A stretch of 64,000 nt of DNA from an uncultured Acidimicrobiales bacterium (GCA_937922235.1 CAKZVC010000014.1:1-64000), one strand, 5' to 3'; shown: positions 42,725 to 52,173, numbered from the stretch's first letter. Program-made: numbers and translations. Notes: generated from the letters alone by a model not told the origin.

Positions 42725-43648
42725 ATGGCACTGCATCCTCAAGCACAGATCCTGATCGACCTGGCCGAGAAGTCCGAGCTCCCCGCTCTTGAGACGCTCA
42801 ATCCCGATGAAGCTCGAGCGATCTACGACCTGCGCGCCGCTGGTCTTGAAGCTGAGCCGAGTGTTGGTGAGGTTTACGACAAGATCATTCCGGGGCCGGC
42901 AGGTGATCTGAGCATCCGGGTCTATCGCCCGGTCGATGCTGGTGATGCCACGCCCTGCATGATGTTCTTCCACGGCGGCGGTTGGGTTATTGGCACGGTC
43001 GACACTCACAACCTGGTGTGCCGGGCACTCACTGAGGCCCTCGACGCGACGGTCGTGTCGGTCGAGTATCGCCTCGCTCCCGAGCACGTCTTCCCTGCCG
43101 CACCCGATGACTGCACCGCCGCCACCAAGTGGGTGGCCGAGAACGGAGCAGAGATCGGTGTCGACGGTTCGAGGCTGGCGGTGTGCGGCGACAGCGCCGG
43201 CGGCAACCTCGCTGCCATTGCTACGCAGGACTGTGCTGATGGCCCGAAGATCAGTGCGCAGGCGCTCGTCTACCCCGCCACCGATTTCTCCGATCAAGGG
43301 CGCAAGTCGCTCGTCCGCAACGGCGAGGGCTACCTGCTCACCGCGGCTTCGATGGCGTGGTTCGCTGGCCACTACGTGCCCGTAGGTGTCGACCTTGGCG
43401 ACGTTCGCCTGTCGCCGATCAACGGCGAGCTCTCTGGGCTTCCGCCCGCCATCGTGTTCACTGCCGAATACGACCCGTTGCTAGACGAGGGCAAGGACTA
43501 CGCCGATGCTCTCGCCGCAGCCGGCGTCGAGGTCGAGTACCACATGATCGAGGGGCAGATTCACACCTACTTCACCCAAGTCGGGTTCATGGACGCCTCG
43601 CTTGAGACTGTCGCCAAGATCGCCGAGTTCGTAAACGCCCACTGGTAG
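42725..43648 (+). CDS. Hormone-sensitive-lipase-family esterase
   Basis: A 307-residue alpha/beta hydrolase of the HSL (family IV) group. The oxyanion motif FFHGGGWVIG is near residue 80 and the nucleophile Ser lies in GDSAGGN (about 157); the late acid and His are in YDPLLDEG and GQIHTYF. No signal peptide, so a cytoplasmic esterase acting on short-chain esters is expected. Confidence 0.92.
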   Translation: MALHPQAQILIDLAEKSELPALETLNPDEARAIYDLRAAGLEAEPSVGEVYDKIIPGPAGDLSIRVYRPVDAGDATPCMMFFHGGGWVIGTVDTHNLVCRALTEALDATVVSVEYRLAPEHVFPAAPDDCTAATKWVAENGAEIGVDGSRLAVCGDSAGGNLAAIATQDCADGPKISAQALVYPATDFSDQGRKSLVRNGEGYLLTAASMAWFAGHYVPVGVDLGDVRLSPINGELSGLPPAIVFTAEYDPLLDEGKDYADALAAAGVEVEYHMIEGQIHTYFTQVGFMDASLETVAKIAEFVNAHW

Positions 43649-43659
43649 CGGCTCCCCAC

Positions 43660-44772
43660 CTACTCTTCTCGTTCCACATGCTCATAACCGTGTGCGTCAA
43701 CTCTTCCGACTACCGGGTGCGCTATGACTGCGTGCCACAGCACGCCATTGGGATGCGGCGGCTGCACAGCGGGCTGAGTATTCCCGAGCTCATCGGTTGC
43801 CCGGGTCTCGACGACGTTTTGTCCAGGCGGCAAGGAGATCGCAAAGCTGAACGGAGTCCAGCTCCAGCGACTTTTCGGCGCACCGAGGGTGGCCTCTTGC
43901 CATTCCCCGCCATTGAGCCGCCAAGAAACGGCTGCAATCGGAGCCTCGCCCGAGCGTGCCACACCCGATAGCTGCTGCACGCCAGCAAGAAGGTCCGCAG
44001 GGAATTCGATCGACAGATTGCTCTTGACCGGGTGCGTGGTCGCTGGCCCAGTCGCAGCGCCCGTTTCGTCTCGAAGCACGTAGTATTCGTCGCTGCGCCA
44101 GGATGAGACCCATTCGTTCGACACACAGATCTCATCGATCCACTTCACTGAATACGCTCCGATCCAACCCGGGACGAGTAGCCGGGCTGGAGCGCCGTGG
44201 GCCGGGAGCAGCGGTTCGCCATTCATCTCGAGGGCGATGATCGTGTCGTCATCGAGTGCTTTGCTGATCGGCAAACACATCTGTGGCGCGTCAGGTTCAG
44301 CCGAGTCATCGTCGAGCCCTACTGGAGCAATCCAATTCGCGCTTTCGCTCAGGCCGGCTAGCGCAAGAACATCTCGAAGTCGAGGCCCCGACCACTCGGC
44401 CAGTCCCATGCCGCTCAGCATCCACGGTGTCATCATGTTCTCATCGGGGATGTTGTAACCGGCCGACTCGACGAAGAGCCTGCGCCCGTTCCCGGCACAT
44501 TCCAGCCACGATGTCACGCGACGCTGAGAAAGCTCTCGCAGCACGTCGAGCGTGACGGTTGTTTCGGTTGCAACTTCGCCATGGAGGCGCATCGACCACG
44601 CCGACGTATCGACTTCTGCATGATGTCCTGCGTTGTATACGAAGAACTGATCCGTCGGTGTCGTTGTATTCGGGTTCGGGATCGTAAGCGGTTCAAGTCC
44701 CGTGCCAACAGTCCGATAGCCGGTGCTGTCTTTACCGTGCCGCCAGGAGGTCATGCGCTGGAGCGTAGCCAC
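43660..44772 (-). CDS. Sulfite-oxidase-family molybdopterin enzyme
   Basis: A 370-residue protein of the sulfite oxidase/YedY superfamily. The Cys that binds molybdenum is in SWLECAGNGR (about residue 93), the cofactor-binding loop is PAHGAPARLLVPGWIGAYSVKW (cut here to its core PAHGAPARLLVPGW), and the C-terminal 100 residues are the Mo-co dimerisation domain (AAVSWRLNGGEW). No Tat signal or heme domain is seen. The GTG at 44772 is the longest start; an ATG at 44754 (MTSWRHGKDS) is an alternative. It oxidises sulfite or a related compound. Confidence 0.88.
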   Translation of the reverse strand: MATLQRMTSWRHGKDSTGYRTVGTGLEPLTIPNPNTTTPTDQFFVYNAGHHAEVDTSAWSMRLHGEVATETTVTLDVLRELSQRRVTSWLECAGNGRRLFVESAGYNIPDENMMTPWMLSGMGLAEWSGPRLRDVLALAGLSESANWIAPVGLDDDSAEPDAPQMCLPISKALDDDTIIALEMNGEPLLPAHGAPARLLVPGWIGAYSVKWIDEICVSNEWVSSWRSDEYYVLRDETGAATGPATTHPVKSNLSIEFPADLLAGVQQLSGVARSGEAPIAAVSWRLNGGEWQEATLGAPKSRWSWTPFSFAISLPPGQNVVETRATDELGNTQPAVQPPHPNGVLWHAVIAHPVVGRVDAHGYEHVEREE

Positions 44773-44840
44773 ATGCTGTCGGCAGTGAGCGCTTTCGACT
44801 TCGGCCCGTTCGTCCCGAACGAGATCATTTGGCAGACTCG

Positions 44841-45626
44841 ATGACCATGAACATCTCTCGCCTATTCGTCCTCGCCGTCGCTATCTCGTTGGCTTCGGCG
44901 GCATGCGCCGGTGAGGGCAACGCCACCGAGGCACCTGCCGCGGAGGGATGCGTCACTGGGATCGAAAATGATGAGACCGTGACGTTCACCGCTGAAGACG
45001 GCACGTCGCTTGTTGGAATTATCAGCCGCCCAGAGGCCAGTGTCGACTGCTCTCCCGGCGTGGTTTTCGTGCACGGATTCGGTTCCACGAAGGAGCAGTG
45101 GGAGGATCATCTCGACGCCTTCACTGGCCAAGGCTATGTCACCCTGGCGATCGATCTTCGCTCACATGGCCAGTCAGATTCGGCAACGGTCGGCCGCACC
45201 TCTTTGCTGTCAGACCCGACCCAAGCCCCACTCGACGTTCAGGCCGCCGTGCAATTTCTCGCTGCTGACAGCCAAGTCGATCCGGACCGGATTGCCGTCG
45301 TCGGCACAAGTGTGGGAGCGAACTTGGCCGTCGTCGCACACTCGTTGGAACCCAGCGTGAAGGTGACGGTTCCGGTCTCGGCACGCTTCATGCGGGTCGA
45401 TGAACTCCTGGGCGGCGAGACGCTTTCGGTCCGGTCGGTTTTGTGCTTTGCAGGCGCAGACGACTTCGACGGAGACCAAGCTGACGCGTGCATGGAGCTT
45501 GAGCAGATAGCGACGGGTACATCCGAGTCGGTCATCATTGCGAACTCGCGGGCGCATGGTCGAGAGATCGTCGATATGTCCACGACGGTTCCTCACATCC
45601 TGAGATTCCTCGAAGCAAACCTGTAA
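44841..45626 (+). CDS. Alpha/beta hydrolase lipoprotein
   Basis: A 261-residue hydrolase with a lipoprotein signal (LASAAC). MTMNISRLFVL at 44841 is preferred; an earlier ATG at 44829 and a later one at 44847 are possible. The core is a serine hydrolase: VFVHGFGSTKEQW (oxyanion loop), nucleophile in VGTSVGANL, then FAGADD and the closing His in SRAHG. It would act on an ester or peptide-like substrate at the cell surface. Confidence 0.86.
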   Translation: MTMNISRLFVLAVAISLASAACAGEGNATEAPAAEGCVTGIENDETVTFTAEDGTSLVGIISRPEASVDCSPGVVFVHGFGSTKEQWEDHLDAFTGQGYVTLAIDLRSHGQSDSATVGRTSLLSDPTQAPLDVQAAVQFLAADSQVDPDRIAVVGTSVGANLAVVAHSLEPSVKVTVPVSARFMRVDELLGGETLSVRSVLCFAGADDFDGDQADACMELEQIATGTSESVIIANSRAHGREIVDMSTTVPHILRFLEANL

Positions 45627-45695
45627 CGCAACACTCAGGGGCAGGATTTGGACAATCGACCCTCGGGTGATGAGTCCGGCGATGGTGTCTGGGGT

Positions 45696-46994
45696 CTACG
45701 AGTCCAGCGCTTCACCGATTGAGCCAACTGCATCGAGCGGCCCGGCTTCGCCAAGATCGCGATAGCCAAGACGATTCGTTACCTCGGCCGTGCGTTCTTT
45801 CGAGGTCGTGAGCTCCGCTGCAGGCAGGGTTGCGATGCTCGTGTCAGCGAGGGCGTCGGCGACCGGCACGATGGTGAAGTCGCTGCGGTCAACTCGGGTG
45901 GGCACGTAGGTGAGTGACGACTCGAACCCGCCGCCAGCACGTTCGTGCAAATGGACCTGCATGATCATGCCGTCTTGGCTGCCGTCGACGCAACAGTTCT
46001 TCGACTGGTTCGACAGGAAGTTGCCGAGCCCGTAGACGATCGGCAGTCCGTCGACGATGCCGACCGGTTGGACGACGTGGGCGTGGTGGCCGATCACCAT
46101 GTCGAGGTCGAGTTCGGCGAACTGACGACCCCATTCGAGTTGAGCCTCGTCAGGGTTGTGGTTGTACTCGGTGCCCCAATGCACCGATAGCACCACGTAC
46201 TCGGCGCCGGCGTCGCGGGCGGCTTGGGCTTCGGCCGCAATCTCGTCGAGGTCGATCTCGTTGACGAGCCACGGGGTGTCGGCCGGTTCGGTGAATCCGT
46301 TGAATCCGTAGCTATAGCTGAGTGAGGCAACCGAGATGCCGTTCGCGTCGTAGATGGTGGGCTCGTCGTACTCGGCTTGGTCGCGCGCCGCGCCCGAGTG
46401 TTGAAGGCCAGCCTCGTCGAGGACGGTGAGCGAATCGGTGACGCCTTGAGGCCACCGGTCGAGGCTGTGGTTCGAGGCAAAGGTGCAGCCGTCGTAGCCA
46501 GCGGCCACCAACCCGTCAGCCATCTCCCGAGGCACGTTGAACGTTGGGTAGCCACTCAGGCGAGAGTTGTCGGGCGACAGCGGTGTCTCGAGGTGACAGA
46601 TCGCCACGTCGGCACTTGCGAGGTAGGGCTCGACCAGGCGGAACATCGGCGCGAAGTCGTACTGCGCTCCTTCGGGAGCCTCAGCTCGCCCGGCGTTCGC
46701 TCGGGCCTGCCGGACCACGCCGCTATGGGCCAGCGTGTCGCCGGTGAACGCCAACGTGGCGACTCGAAGTGGGATCGTCGTCGTCGTTGTTGACGTCGTG
46801 GTGGTGGTCGTCGTGGTCGATGTGGTTGTTGGCGCAGTCGTGGACGAGGGCGCGCTCGACTCGGCAAACGTCTGCACGTCGGTCGCCTCGCCGGCGCGGC
46901 GTACGAAGCTCACCGACAGAATCGCCAGTAGCGCAAGCAGAACTGCAGCGGTGGCCACTCCCAAGGTGATGCGCTGCCACGCCGCTGGCTTCAT
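45696..46994 (-). CDS. CapA/PgsA-like surface metallophosphatase-fold protein
   Basis: A 432-residue membrane-anchored protein. One N-terminal helix (about 10-31) and a Thr/Ser-only linker (about 50-75) precede a PGA_cap domain. Motifs are TLAFTGDTLAHSG (metal Asp), ICHLETPLS, ASNHSLDRWP (Asn/His) and GHHAHVVQP (His-x-His). Named members take part in poly-gamma-glutamate capsule export, but most relatives outside capsule clusters have unknown substrates, and no capB/capC is present here. Lies next to a surface block that includes a polysaccharide synthase. Confidence 0.85.
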   Translation of the reverse strand: MKPAAWQRITLGVATAAVLLALLAILSVSFVRRAGEATDVQTFAESSAPSSTTAPTTTSTTTTTTTTSTTTTTIPLRVATLAFTGDTLAHSGVVRQARANAGRAEAPEGAQYDFAPMFRLVEPYLASADVAICHLETPLSPDNSRLSGYPTFNVPREMADGLVAAGYDGCTFASNHSLDRWPQGVTDSLTVLDEAGLQHSGAARDQAEYDEPTIYDANGISVASLSYSYGFNGFTEPADTPWLVNEIDLDEIAAEAQAARDAGAEYVVLSVHWGTEYNHNPDEAQLEWGRQFAELDLDMVIGHHAHVVQPVGIVDGLPIVYGLGNFLSNQSKNCCVDGSQDGMIMQVHLHERAGGGFESSLTYVPTRVDRSDFTIVPVADALADTSIATLPAAELTTSKERTAEVTNRLGYRDLGEAGPLDAVGSIGEALDS

Positions 46995-47107
46995 GAGACA
47001 AGGCTAGTTGCCCGAGTCCCTACGCGCGAGACGCCCCGACTCGATAGGACAGCGGGCCATCGAGCCGGGGCGGACGATCTGGAGGGTCCAGATCGCGAGC
47101 TTGTGCG

Positions 47108-48409
47108 TTAGTTGCGGGTGATCGTCAGGTTGCCGACAAAGCCAACCCAGTCGAACTGTTCACCGATGTCGCCAACGCCACGAAGGGTGCGGTGCGGCGT
47201 AACAACCCAGTCCTCGGCGAGCTCGGGGTTGCTCTCGCCGGTGCCGCCACCTTCACCACAGAACGGCGCGGGCACGAGGTCGGCACGGTTCTCGGTGTTG
47301 ATCTCGGTGCCAGCATCGAACGCACGAACGCCGACGTTGATGGTCTGACCCGACCGGCTTGGCAGGCGATGTGAGTCAACGCCGCCGAACCCATCGTTGG
47401 TGCAGATCAGCATCGATACGAACGAGAACGTGTCTTCCTTCGTCGTGAAGGTGAATTCGACCGTGCCACCAGGAGGGATCGGAGTCTCGCCGGCCACGCC
47501 GGTGATGCCGTTGCCCGTGGCGTCCATGACGGAACCGAGCTCAGCAGCGAGAATCGGAACGCCGCCGTTTTCGGCGACAGCCTGGACACCTGGCGATGCG
47601 GCCTGGCCGACGGTGAAGACGCTGTGATCATCGTCGTGTGCAATCCAGTTCGGAGGGGTGAAGTACTGACCCGACGTCGTGTTCTCGAAGCTCACGGTGT
47701 AGCTCGGGGTCGGATCGATACGAGTGATGACGATCTCGGCCACACGGCCTTGCCAATCGAACGTGGCCGGAAGGTCACCGGTTCCACGGATGGTGCGATG
47801 CAAGCGGACTCGGCTGTTCTCGGCGAGCTCGGGGTTGCTCTCGCCGGTGCCGCCACCCTCACCACAGAACGGCGCGGGCACAAGGTCGGCACGGTTCTCG
47901 GTGTTGATCTCGGTGCCTGCGTCGTAGGCAGGCAAGCGCATGACGCGATGTCCGTTGTCGATGCGTGGAAGGCGGACGCTGTCGAGCCCGGCGAAGCCGT
48001 CGTTGGTGCAGATCAGCATCGACACGATGCTGAGTCGATCGGCCGAGGTGGTGAATTGCCACGACGTCGATTCGCCCGGCGCGAGCGGTGCTTCAGCCCC
48101 TACGCCCGACACACCGAGTCCGGCGTCGTCAACCGCTCCTTGGAGCTCGGCCGCAAGGATTGGGACTCCCCCGTTTTCGGCAACGGCCTGCACGCCAGGA
48201 CTCGCTGGCTGACGACGCTCGAACACGTCGACGTCGGTGGTGTGCGCGGCCCAGTTTGGTGGTGTCAGGTATTGGCCGTCGGTGATGTTCCTGAATTGGA
48301 TCTCGTAGGTAGCTTCCCCGCTTGCGCCCTGTGCGCCAGCCGTTGTTGCTGCTACCGGCAACACGATGGCGAGTGTGGCGATGATCGCCAGGATGGCCCG
48401 TTTCCTCAT
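47108..48409 (-). CDS. Secreted protein with two Spondin_N domains
   Basis: A 433-residue exported protein with a signal peptide to about residue 26 (TAGAQG). It consists of two repeats of about 200 residues, each a Spondin_N-like domain (YEIQFRNITDGQYLTPPNW; YTVSFENTTSGQYFTPPNW) ending in a shared block DAGTEINTENRADLVPAPFC, GGTGESNPELAE, HRT.RG.GD. The DNA of this block is almost identical in both repeats. Such proteins are surface or adhesive in other bacteria. A strong ribosome site (GGAGGAAAG) and an inverted repeat precede the ATG. Confidence 0.85.
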   Translation of the reverse strand: MRKRAILAIIATLAIVLPVAATTAGAQGASGEATYEIQFRNITDGQYLTPPNWAAHTTDVDVFERRQPASPGVQAVAENGGVPILAAELQGAVDDAGLGVSGVGAEAPLAPGESTSWQFTTSADRLSIVSMLICTNDGFAGLDSVRLPRIDNGHRVMRLPAYDAGTEINTENRADLVPAPFCGEGGGTGESNPELAENSRVRLHRTIRGTGDLPATFDWQGRVAEIVITRIDPTPSYTVSFENTTSGQYFTPPNWIAHDDDHSVFTVGQAASPGVQAVAENGGVPILAAELGSVMDATGNGITGVAGETPIPPGGTVEFTFTTKEDTFSFVSMLICTNDGFGGVDSHRLPSRSGQTINVGVRAFDAGTEINTENRADLVPAPFCGEGGGTGESNPELAEDWVVTPHRTLRGVGDIGEQFDWVGFVGNLTITRN

Positions 48410-48427
48410 AACTACTTTCCTCCTTTT

Positions 48428-48444
48428 GCTGACGACTTGTCAGC
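48428..48444 (-). promoter_or_regulatory. Inverted repeat in the leader of the Spondin_N gene
   Basis: GCTGAC-N5-GTCAGC lies 19 bases upstream of the ATG at 48409 and directly before the AAAAGGAGGAAAG ribosome site. It has the same 6-5-6 layout as the azoR operator, with a different sequence. It may be an operator or a small mRNA hairpin near the ribosome site. Confidence 0.4.
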
Positions 48445-48657
48445 GCATCAGAACGGAAAGTCATAGAGAGATGCCCGTATTGCAGATTTCGTGATCGTTC
48501 TCCGGAGCTTCACAGTGATGAACCCGTTCACGGTTCGTTCAGGGTCATGAACGGATGACAATCACCTTCCGCGTCATTTCGTTGCGAAAATGTTGCAGAA
48601 AGTCATCAAGATTTTGAATGATCGATCCGAAGTAGGTAGTCACGCCTATGCCCGTGG

Positions 48658-48690
48658 GCCGCTCGACTCAGTCCCTCTAGGTCGAGCGGC
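48658..48690 (+). terminator. Hairpin in the leader of the GT2 gene
   Basis: GCCGCTCGAC pairs perfectly with GTCGAGCGGC around a 13-base loop, 80 bases before the GT2 start. No T-run follows. It could be an attenuator, an mRNA-stabilising hairpin or the end of an upstream transcript. Confidence 0.4.
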
Positions 48691-48770
48691 TCACCAGGGG
48701 TCCGCCCACCCCACCCCTACACCTAAGCACTGGCCCACCGCCCACCATCTCTCAGGATCTTCCGCCCCAC

Positions 48771-50093
48771 ATGTTTGTGTTCCTGCTGCAGATGCGCGAT
48801 CTCCTCGTGCATCACCGCGTTCATCTCTTCATGCTCTACATGGCCCTCGTCTGGTCTGTGTGGGGATGGAAGGCGTGGCTGTCGCGCCGCTACACGCCGT
48901 TCACTGGCGACTGCGATGAAACCACCGCGGTGCTGATCCCGGTGGTCGATGAACCCCACGAGCTCTTTCGCGAAGTGCTCAACCGCATCCTTCGCCAAGG
49001 CCCCGACGAGATTCACGTCGTCATCAACGGGCCGCGCAACGTACCGCTCGAAGCGATCTGCGCTGAATTCCCGCGAGTCGACGTCACCTGGACCGAAGTG
49101 CCGGGCAAGCGAAATGCACTGCGCATCGGCGTCGAGGAGACGACCTCCGACATCTGCGTCCTCGTCGACTCCGACACGATCTGGACCGCCAACACCCTCA
49201 CCGAGCTCGTTCGTCCGTTCGCCGACCCCGAGGTTGGCGGCGTCACCACCAAGCAACGCATCCTTGCGCCCGAGCGCCACATCCTCAGCCGCTGGGCCGA
49301 CTGGATGGAGTCGCTGCGCAACGAGTACGCCATGCCAGCAATGTCGGTGCTCGGAACAGTCGGCTGTCTTCCCGGCCGCACAATTGCGTTCCGCCGGAGC
49401 GTCCTCGAGAAGTCGATGGACCACTTCCTCAATGCGCGGTTCCTCGGCATCTTCCTCGAGGTCAGCGACGACCGCACCCTCACCAACGAGTGTCTGCGCT
49501 ACGGGTACAAGGCCGTCTACCAGTCGAGCAGCTTGGTCTACACCGACGCCCCACTCGAGTGGAAGAAGATGGCCAAGCAGCAGCTCCGTTGGGCTCGAGG
49601 CTCGCAGTACAACACGCTGCGGATGTTCCCCTGGATGCTGAAGAACGCAAAGCCGCTTGCGTTCTTCTACCTGGCCGACATCCTTCTGCCATTCCTGCTG
49701 CTCGGCGCATACCTCGGGTGGTTCGTACGCCAGTTCATCATCAGCGACCTCGATCTGTTCGAACCGTTCGTGTCGACCTTTGGCCGCTTCGGCGGTGGGG
49801 CACTCGTAGCGCTTTTTGCCATCCTGGCGTCAACTGCAAGCTCGGCGCTTCGCCAGTCGAGGCACCTGCGCCAGAACCCGAGCGACCTGTGGCGCATCCC
49901 CACGTTCCTCGTCATTTCGACGCTCATGCTGATGCCGATTCGGATGCTCGGCTTCACCCGCATGGCCCACAACTCGGGTTGGGGGACGCGAGCCGGCGGT
50001 TTCGCTGGTGAGTCGTCCCGCAACCCACAGGCGTTCATCCCCTACGTCCTTGCGCTGACGATGGTCGTCGGCATGTCGCTCTATCAGCCCTAA
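48771..50093 (+). CDS. Processive GT2 polysaccharide synthase
   Basis: A 440-residue integral-membrane glycosyltransferase of the cellulose/hyaluronan synthase type. One helix at about 15-35, a catalytic GT-A domain (VLIPVVDEPHE, LVDSDTIW as DxD-like, TKQRIL, VSDDRTLTNECLRYG as the acceptor TED region) and the processive signature QQLRWARGS (QxxRW) are followed by four or so membrane helices. No PilZ domain is fused. It should polymerise an NDP-sugar and pass the chain across the membrane. The next gene, 24 bp later, encodes a surface GH26 enzyme. Other starts near 48771 are possible. Confidence 0.88.
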   Translation: MFVFLLQMRDLLVHHRVHLFMLYMALVWSVWGWKAWLSRRYTPFTGDCDETTAVLIPVVDEPHELFREVLNRILRQGPDEIHVVINGPRNVPLEAICAEFPRVDVTWTEVPGKRNALRIGVEETTSDICVLVDSDTIWTANTLTELVRPFADPEVGGVTTKQRILAPERHILSRWADWMESLRNEYAMPAMSVLGTVGCLPGRTIAFRRSVLEKSMDHFLNARFLGIFLEVSDDRTLTNECLRYGYKAVYQSSSLVYTDAPLEWKKMAKQQLRWARGSQYNTLRMFPWMLKNAKPLAFFYLADILLPFLLLGAYLGWFVRQFIISDLDLFEPFVSTFGRFGGGALVALFAILASTASSALRQSRHLRQNPSDLWRIPTFLVISTLMLMPIRMLGFTRMAHNSGWGTRAGGFAGESSRNPQAFIPYVLALTMVVGMSLYQP

Positions 50094-50117
50094 GCCCTGA
50101 AAGGTCCAACCAACTTC

Positions 50118-51944
50118 ATGAGCATGAACCAGTTCGCTGAGGACACGCCGATTCCCGAATCTGCAGCACCTCCACCAGCGAAGCAACCAGGCCCGTTCTC
50201 GATCGGCAGCCCCCTCTTCAACATCGGCCTCGTCGCGATGTTGATGGGCATCTCCTTTCTTGCGGTCGCGCTCCCGTCGAGGACAGAGACCGCAAGTGTC
50301 GGTGCCGATGACGACGCCCCACCAAACGTCCTGGCGTTTGAGGACCCGGTCGAGCTCCGCGATGGTTCGCCGATCCCAACAACGACAACGAGCATCCCCA
50401 ACCTTGAAGAGGTCGTGGCACGATTACTCGACGAACGATTGAGCAACGGCGAGAGCTCCGACTCCACCGACGAAGGGGAATCGAGTTCACGCAGCGACGA
50501 TTCATCTACTGACGACAGTGACGAGCAGACCGACTCGGCCGACCCCGATGCAGATGTTGTTGTGCCGCCCCGGGCACCTCGCCAAGACCTCGTCCAGGTC
50601 GTCTACCGAACCGAGCAAGTTCGAACACCAACACCACCTGCGTCGAATCCTCCGGTAGCCCCCACAACAACCACGCCGCCACGCCCGGAGTGCAGCGACT
50701 TCACCGACCGCAGTGAAGCCCAAACTGCATTCGACGCCGATCCGACTGCGCTTGCACACTTCGACGGCGATGGCGATGGCCGTGCATGCGAACAGATCCC
50801 CGACCTCAGCACACCACAACGCATCACGTGCGAGAGCTTCGAGAACCAGCCAGATGCACAGAGCATTTACGACGACGATCCTCAGACGTACGACCACCTC
50901 GACGGCGACGGCGACGGTCGTGCATGCGAGCAGCTTCCGGGCGCTCCAGCCGAGGTTCCGACGCCTCCACCCGCAGCCCAGGTGCTTTCGGTCAACGCCG
51001 TCCGTCAACAGCAAGGTGTCTTTGGCCTCCACACCCGTGAAGCACCATGGTGGATGGGCGAGACCGACTACGTCACCCGCCTCATCGGCAAGGCGCCGAA
51101 CAACCTGCTGTTCTTCTCGAACTGGGCCACTCCGTTCCCGGCAGAGCAGGTGCGCACCGCCTGGGGTCGTGGTATGACACCGCAGGTTGCCTGGGAACCC
51201 ATCGTTCCCGGCGCCGACCGTCAGCCGACATTGCGAGAGATCGCCGACGGCCAATGGGACGCCTACATCGACGACTGGGCCGCGGCCGCCGCAGCCCATG
51301 GCCAACCGATCGTGTTGCGCTTCGCTTCGGAGATGAACGGCAACTGGTACTCATGGTCAGAGCAACTCAACGGCAACAACGAGGGTGACTTCGTCGACAT
51401 GTGGCGCCACGTACACAGCCGCTTCGAAGCAGCCGGCGCCGACAACGTCGTGTGGTTGTGGAGCGTCAACCGCTCGAACAACCTGAAGACCGACGTCGCC
51501 ACCTACTGGCCCGGCGAGCAGTACACCGATTGGGTGGGCATCTCGGGCTACTGGCGTGGCTACCAAGGTGCACCCGAGCCCACATTCGACGCCATCTTCA
51601 ACCAGACGCTCACCGAGCTCCGGGCACTGACCGCCAAGCCCATCCTGCTCGCCGAGATCGGAGCAGGAACCAACGTCGACGGCGACCGGGTCAACTGGCT
51701 GAACACGGTATTCGCCGGACTCCGCAGCAACCCCGACATCATCGGGTTCGTCTACTTCAACGACACCAAAGCTGGCGGCGACTGGCGCATCCAGTTCAGC
51801 CAACAGATGGTCGACGCCTTCGCCGCCGGAGTTGCCGACGACCGATGGAAGAGCGGTGCCTTGCCAACCGGCATGAAGATCGGCGAACGCCTTCCCGTCC
51901 CCGCCCACAGCGACCCCAACAACCAAGGGCTCGCGGGCGACTAG
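50118..51944 (+). CDS. Membrane-anchored protein with two Excalibur domains and a GH26 domain
   Basis: A 608-residue protein. One membrane helix (about 36-54), a long acidic and Pro/Ser-rich linker (about 60-190), two Excalibur calcium-binding motifs (each ending DGDGDGRACEQ, about 195-275) and a GH26 domain (about 290-580). Catalytic residues are visible in RFASEMNGNWYSW (acid/base Glu) and ILLAEIGAGTN (nucleophile Glu). GH26 enzymes cut beta-mannan or mixed-linkage glucan. It is coupled to the GT2 synthase, so it may trim or release the polymer that the synthase makes, as BcsZ does for cellulose; this is inference. Confidence 0.88.
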   Translation: MSMNQFAEDTPIPESAAPPPAKQPGPFSIGSPLFNIGLVAMLMGISFLAVALPSRTETASVGADDDAPPNVLAFEDPVELRDGSPIPTTTTSIPNLEEVVARLLDERLSNGESSDSTDEGESSSRSDDSSTDDSDEQTDSADPDADVVVPPRAPRQDLVQVVYRTEQVRTPTPPASNPPVAPTTTTPPRPECSDFTDRSEAQTAFDADPTALAHFDGDGDGRACEQIPDLSTPQRITCESFENQPDAQSIYDDDPQTYDHLDGDGDGRACEQLPGAPAEVPTPPPAAQVLSVNAVRQQQGVFGLHTREAPWWMGETDYVTRLIGKAPNNLLFFSNWATPFPAEQVRTAWGRGMTPQVAWEPIVPGADRQPTLREIADGQWDAYIDDWAAAAAAHGQPIVLRFASEMNGNWYSWSEQLNGNNEGDFVDMWRHVHSRFEAAGADNVVWLWSVNRSNNLKTDVATYWPGEQYTDWVGISGYWRGYQGAPEPTFDAIFNQTLTELRALTAKPILLAEIGAGTNVDGDRVNWLNTVFAGLRSNPDIIGFVYFNDTKAGGDWRIQFSQQMVDAFAAGVADDRWKSGALPTGMKIGERLPVPAHSDPNNQGLAGD

Positions 51945-52000
51945 ATCGGGTGTCCGGCTCGGTGCAACAGGGTGCCTCGAGCCGGACATCCACGTTAAAA

Positions 52001-52136
52001 CCTCGACACTGCCGGTCGAGATCCGCGTTTGCCGACATGGTCGCTACGCGAGCTCCGCTCCCTCAACGTATGGTCCTCGACACTGCCGGTCGAGATCCGC
52101 GTTTGCCGACATGGTCGCTACGCGAGCTCCGCTCCC
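52001..52136. repeat. 62-bp exact direct repeat, two copies
   Basis: The same 62 bases occur at 52001-52062 and 52075-52136, separated by 12 bp. Each copy begins with the inverted repeat CTCGAC-N7-GTCGAG and ends GCGAGCTCCGCTCC. They sit in the 386-bp gap between the GH26 and CoA-transferase genes; both genes point into this gap. I found no coding sense or RNA fold covering both copies. Confidence 0.85.
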
Positions 52137-52173
52137 CGTTAGCGCTCTCCGACGGCGACCTTTCCAGCCCCAG

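Larger units (their letters stand above)
48410..48770. other. 361-bp divergent intergenic region
   Basis: This region separates the Spondin_N gene (minus) from the GT2 synthase (plus). It holds an inverted repeat near the Spondin_N start (48428-48444) and a GC-rich hairpin (48658-48690) in the GT2 leader. I see no RNA gene or riboswitch consensus and no credible small coding frame. A plausible promoter search by eye was inconclusive. Confidence 0.5.

Noticed and set aside
42653..43372. 240-codon upstream extension of the EamA transporter frame
   Set aside because: It is antisense to the esterase gene and lacks membrane character; MAKTSPT at 42652 begins the transporter.
45696..46994. Capsule (cap/pgs) operon
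   Set aside because: Only the CapA-like gene is present; no capB or capC ligase genes are found in the window.
48590..48770. Possible c-di-GMP riboswitch before the GT2 gene
   Set aside because: The hairpin lacks the GEMM core sequences and tetraloop-receptor pattern.
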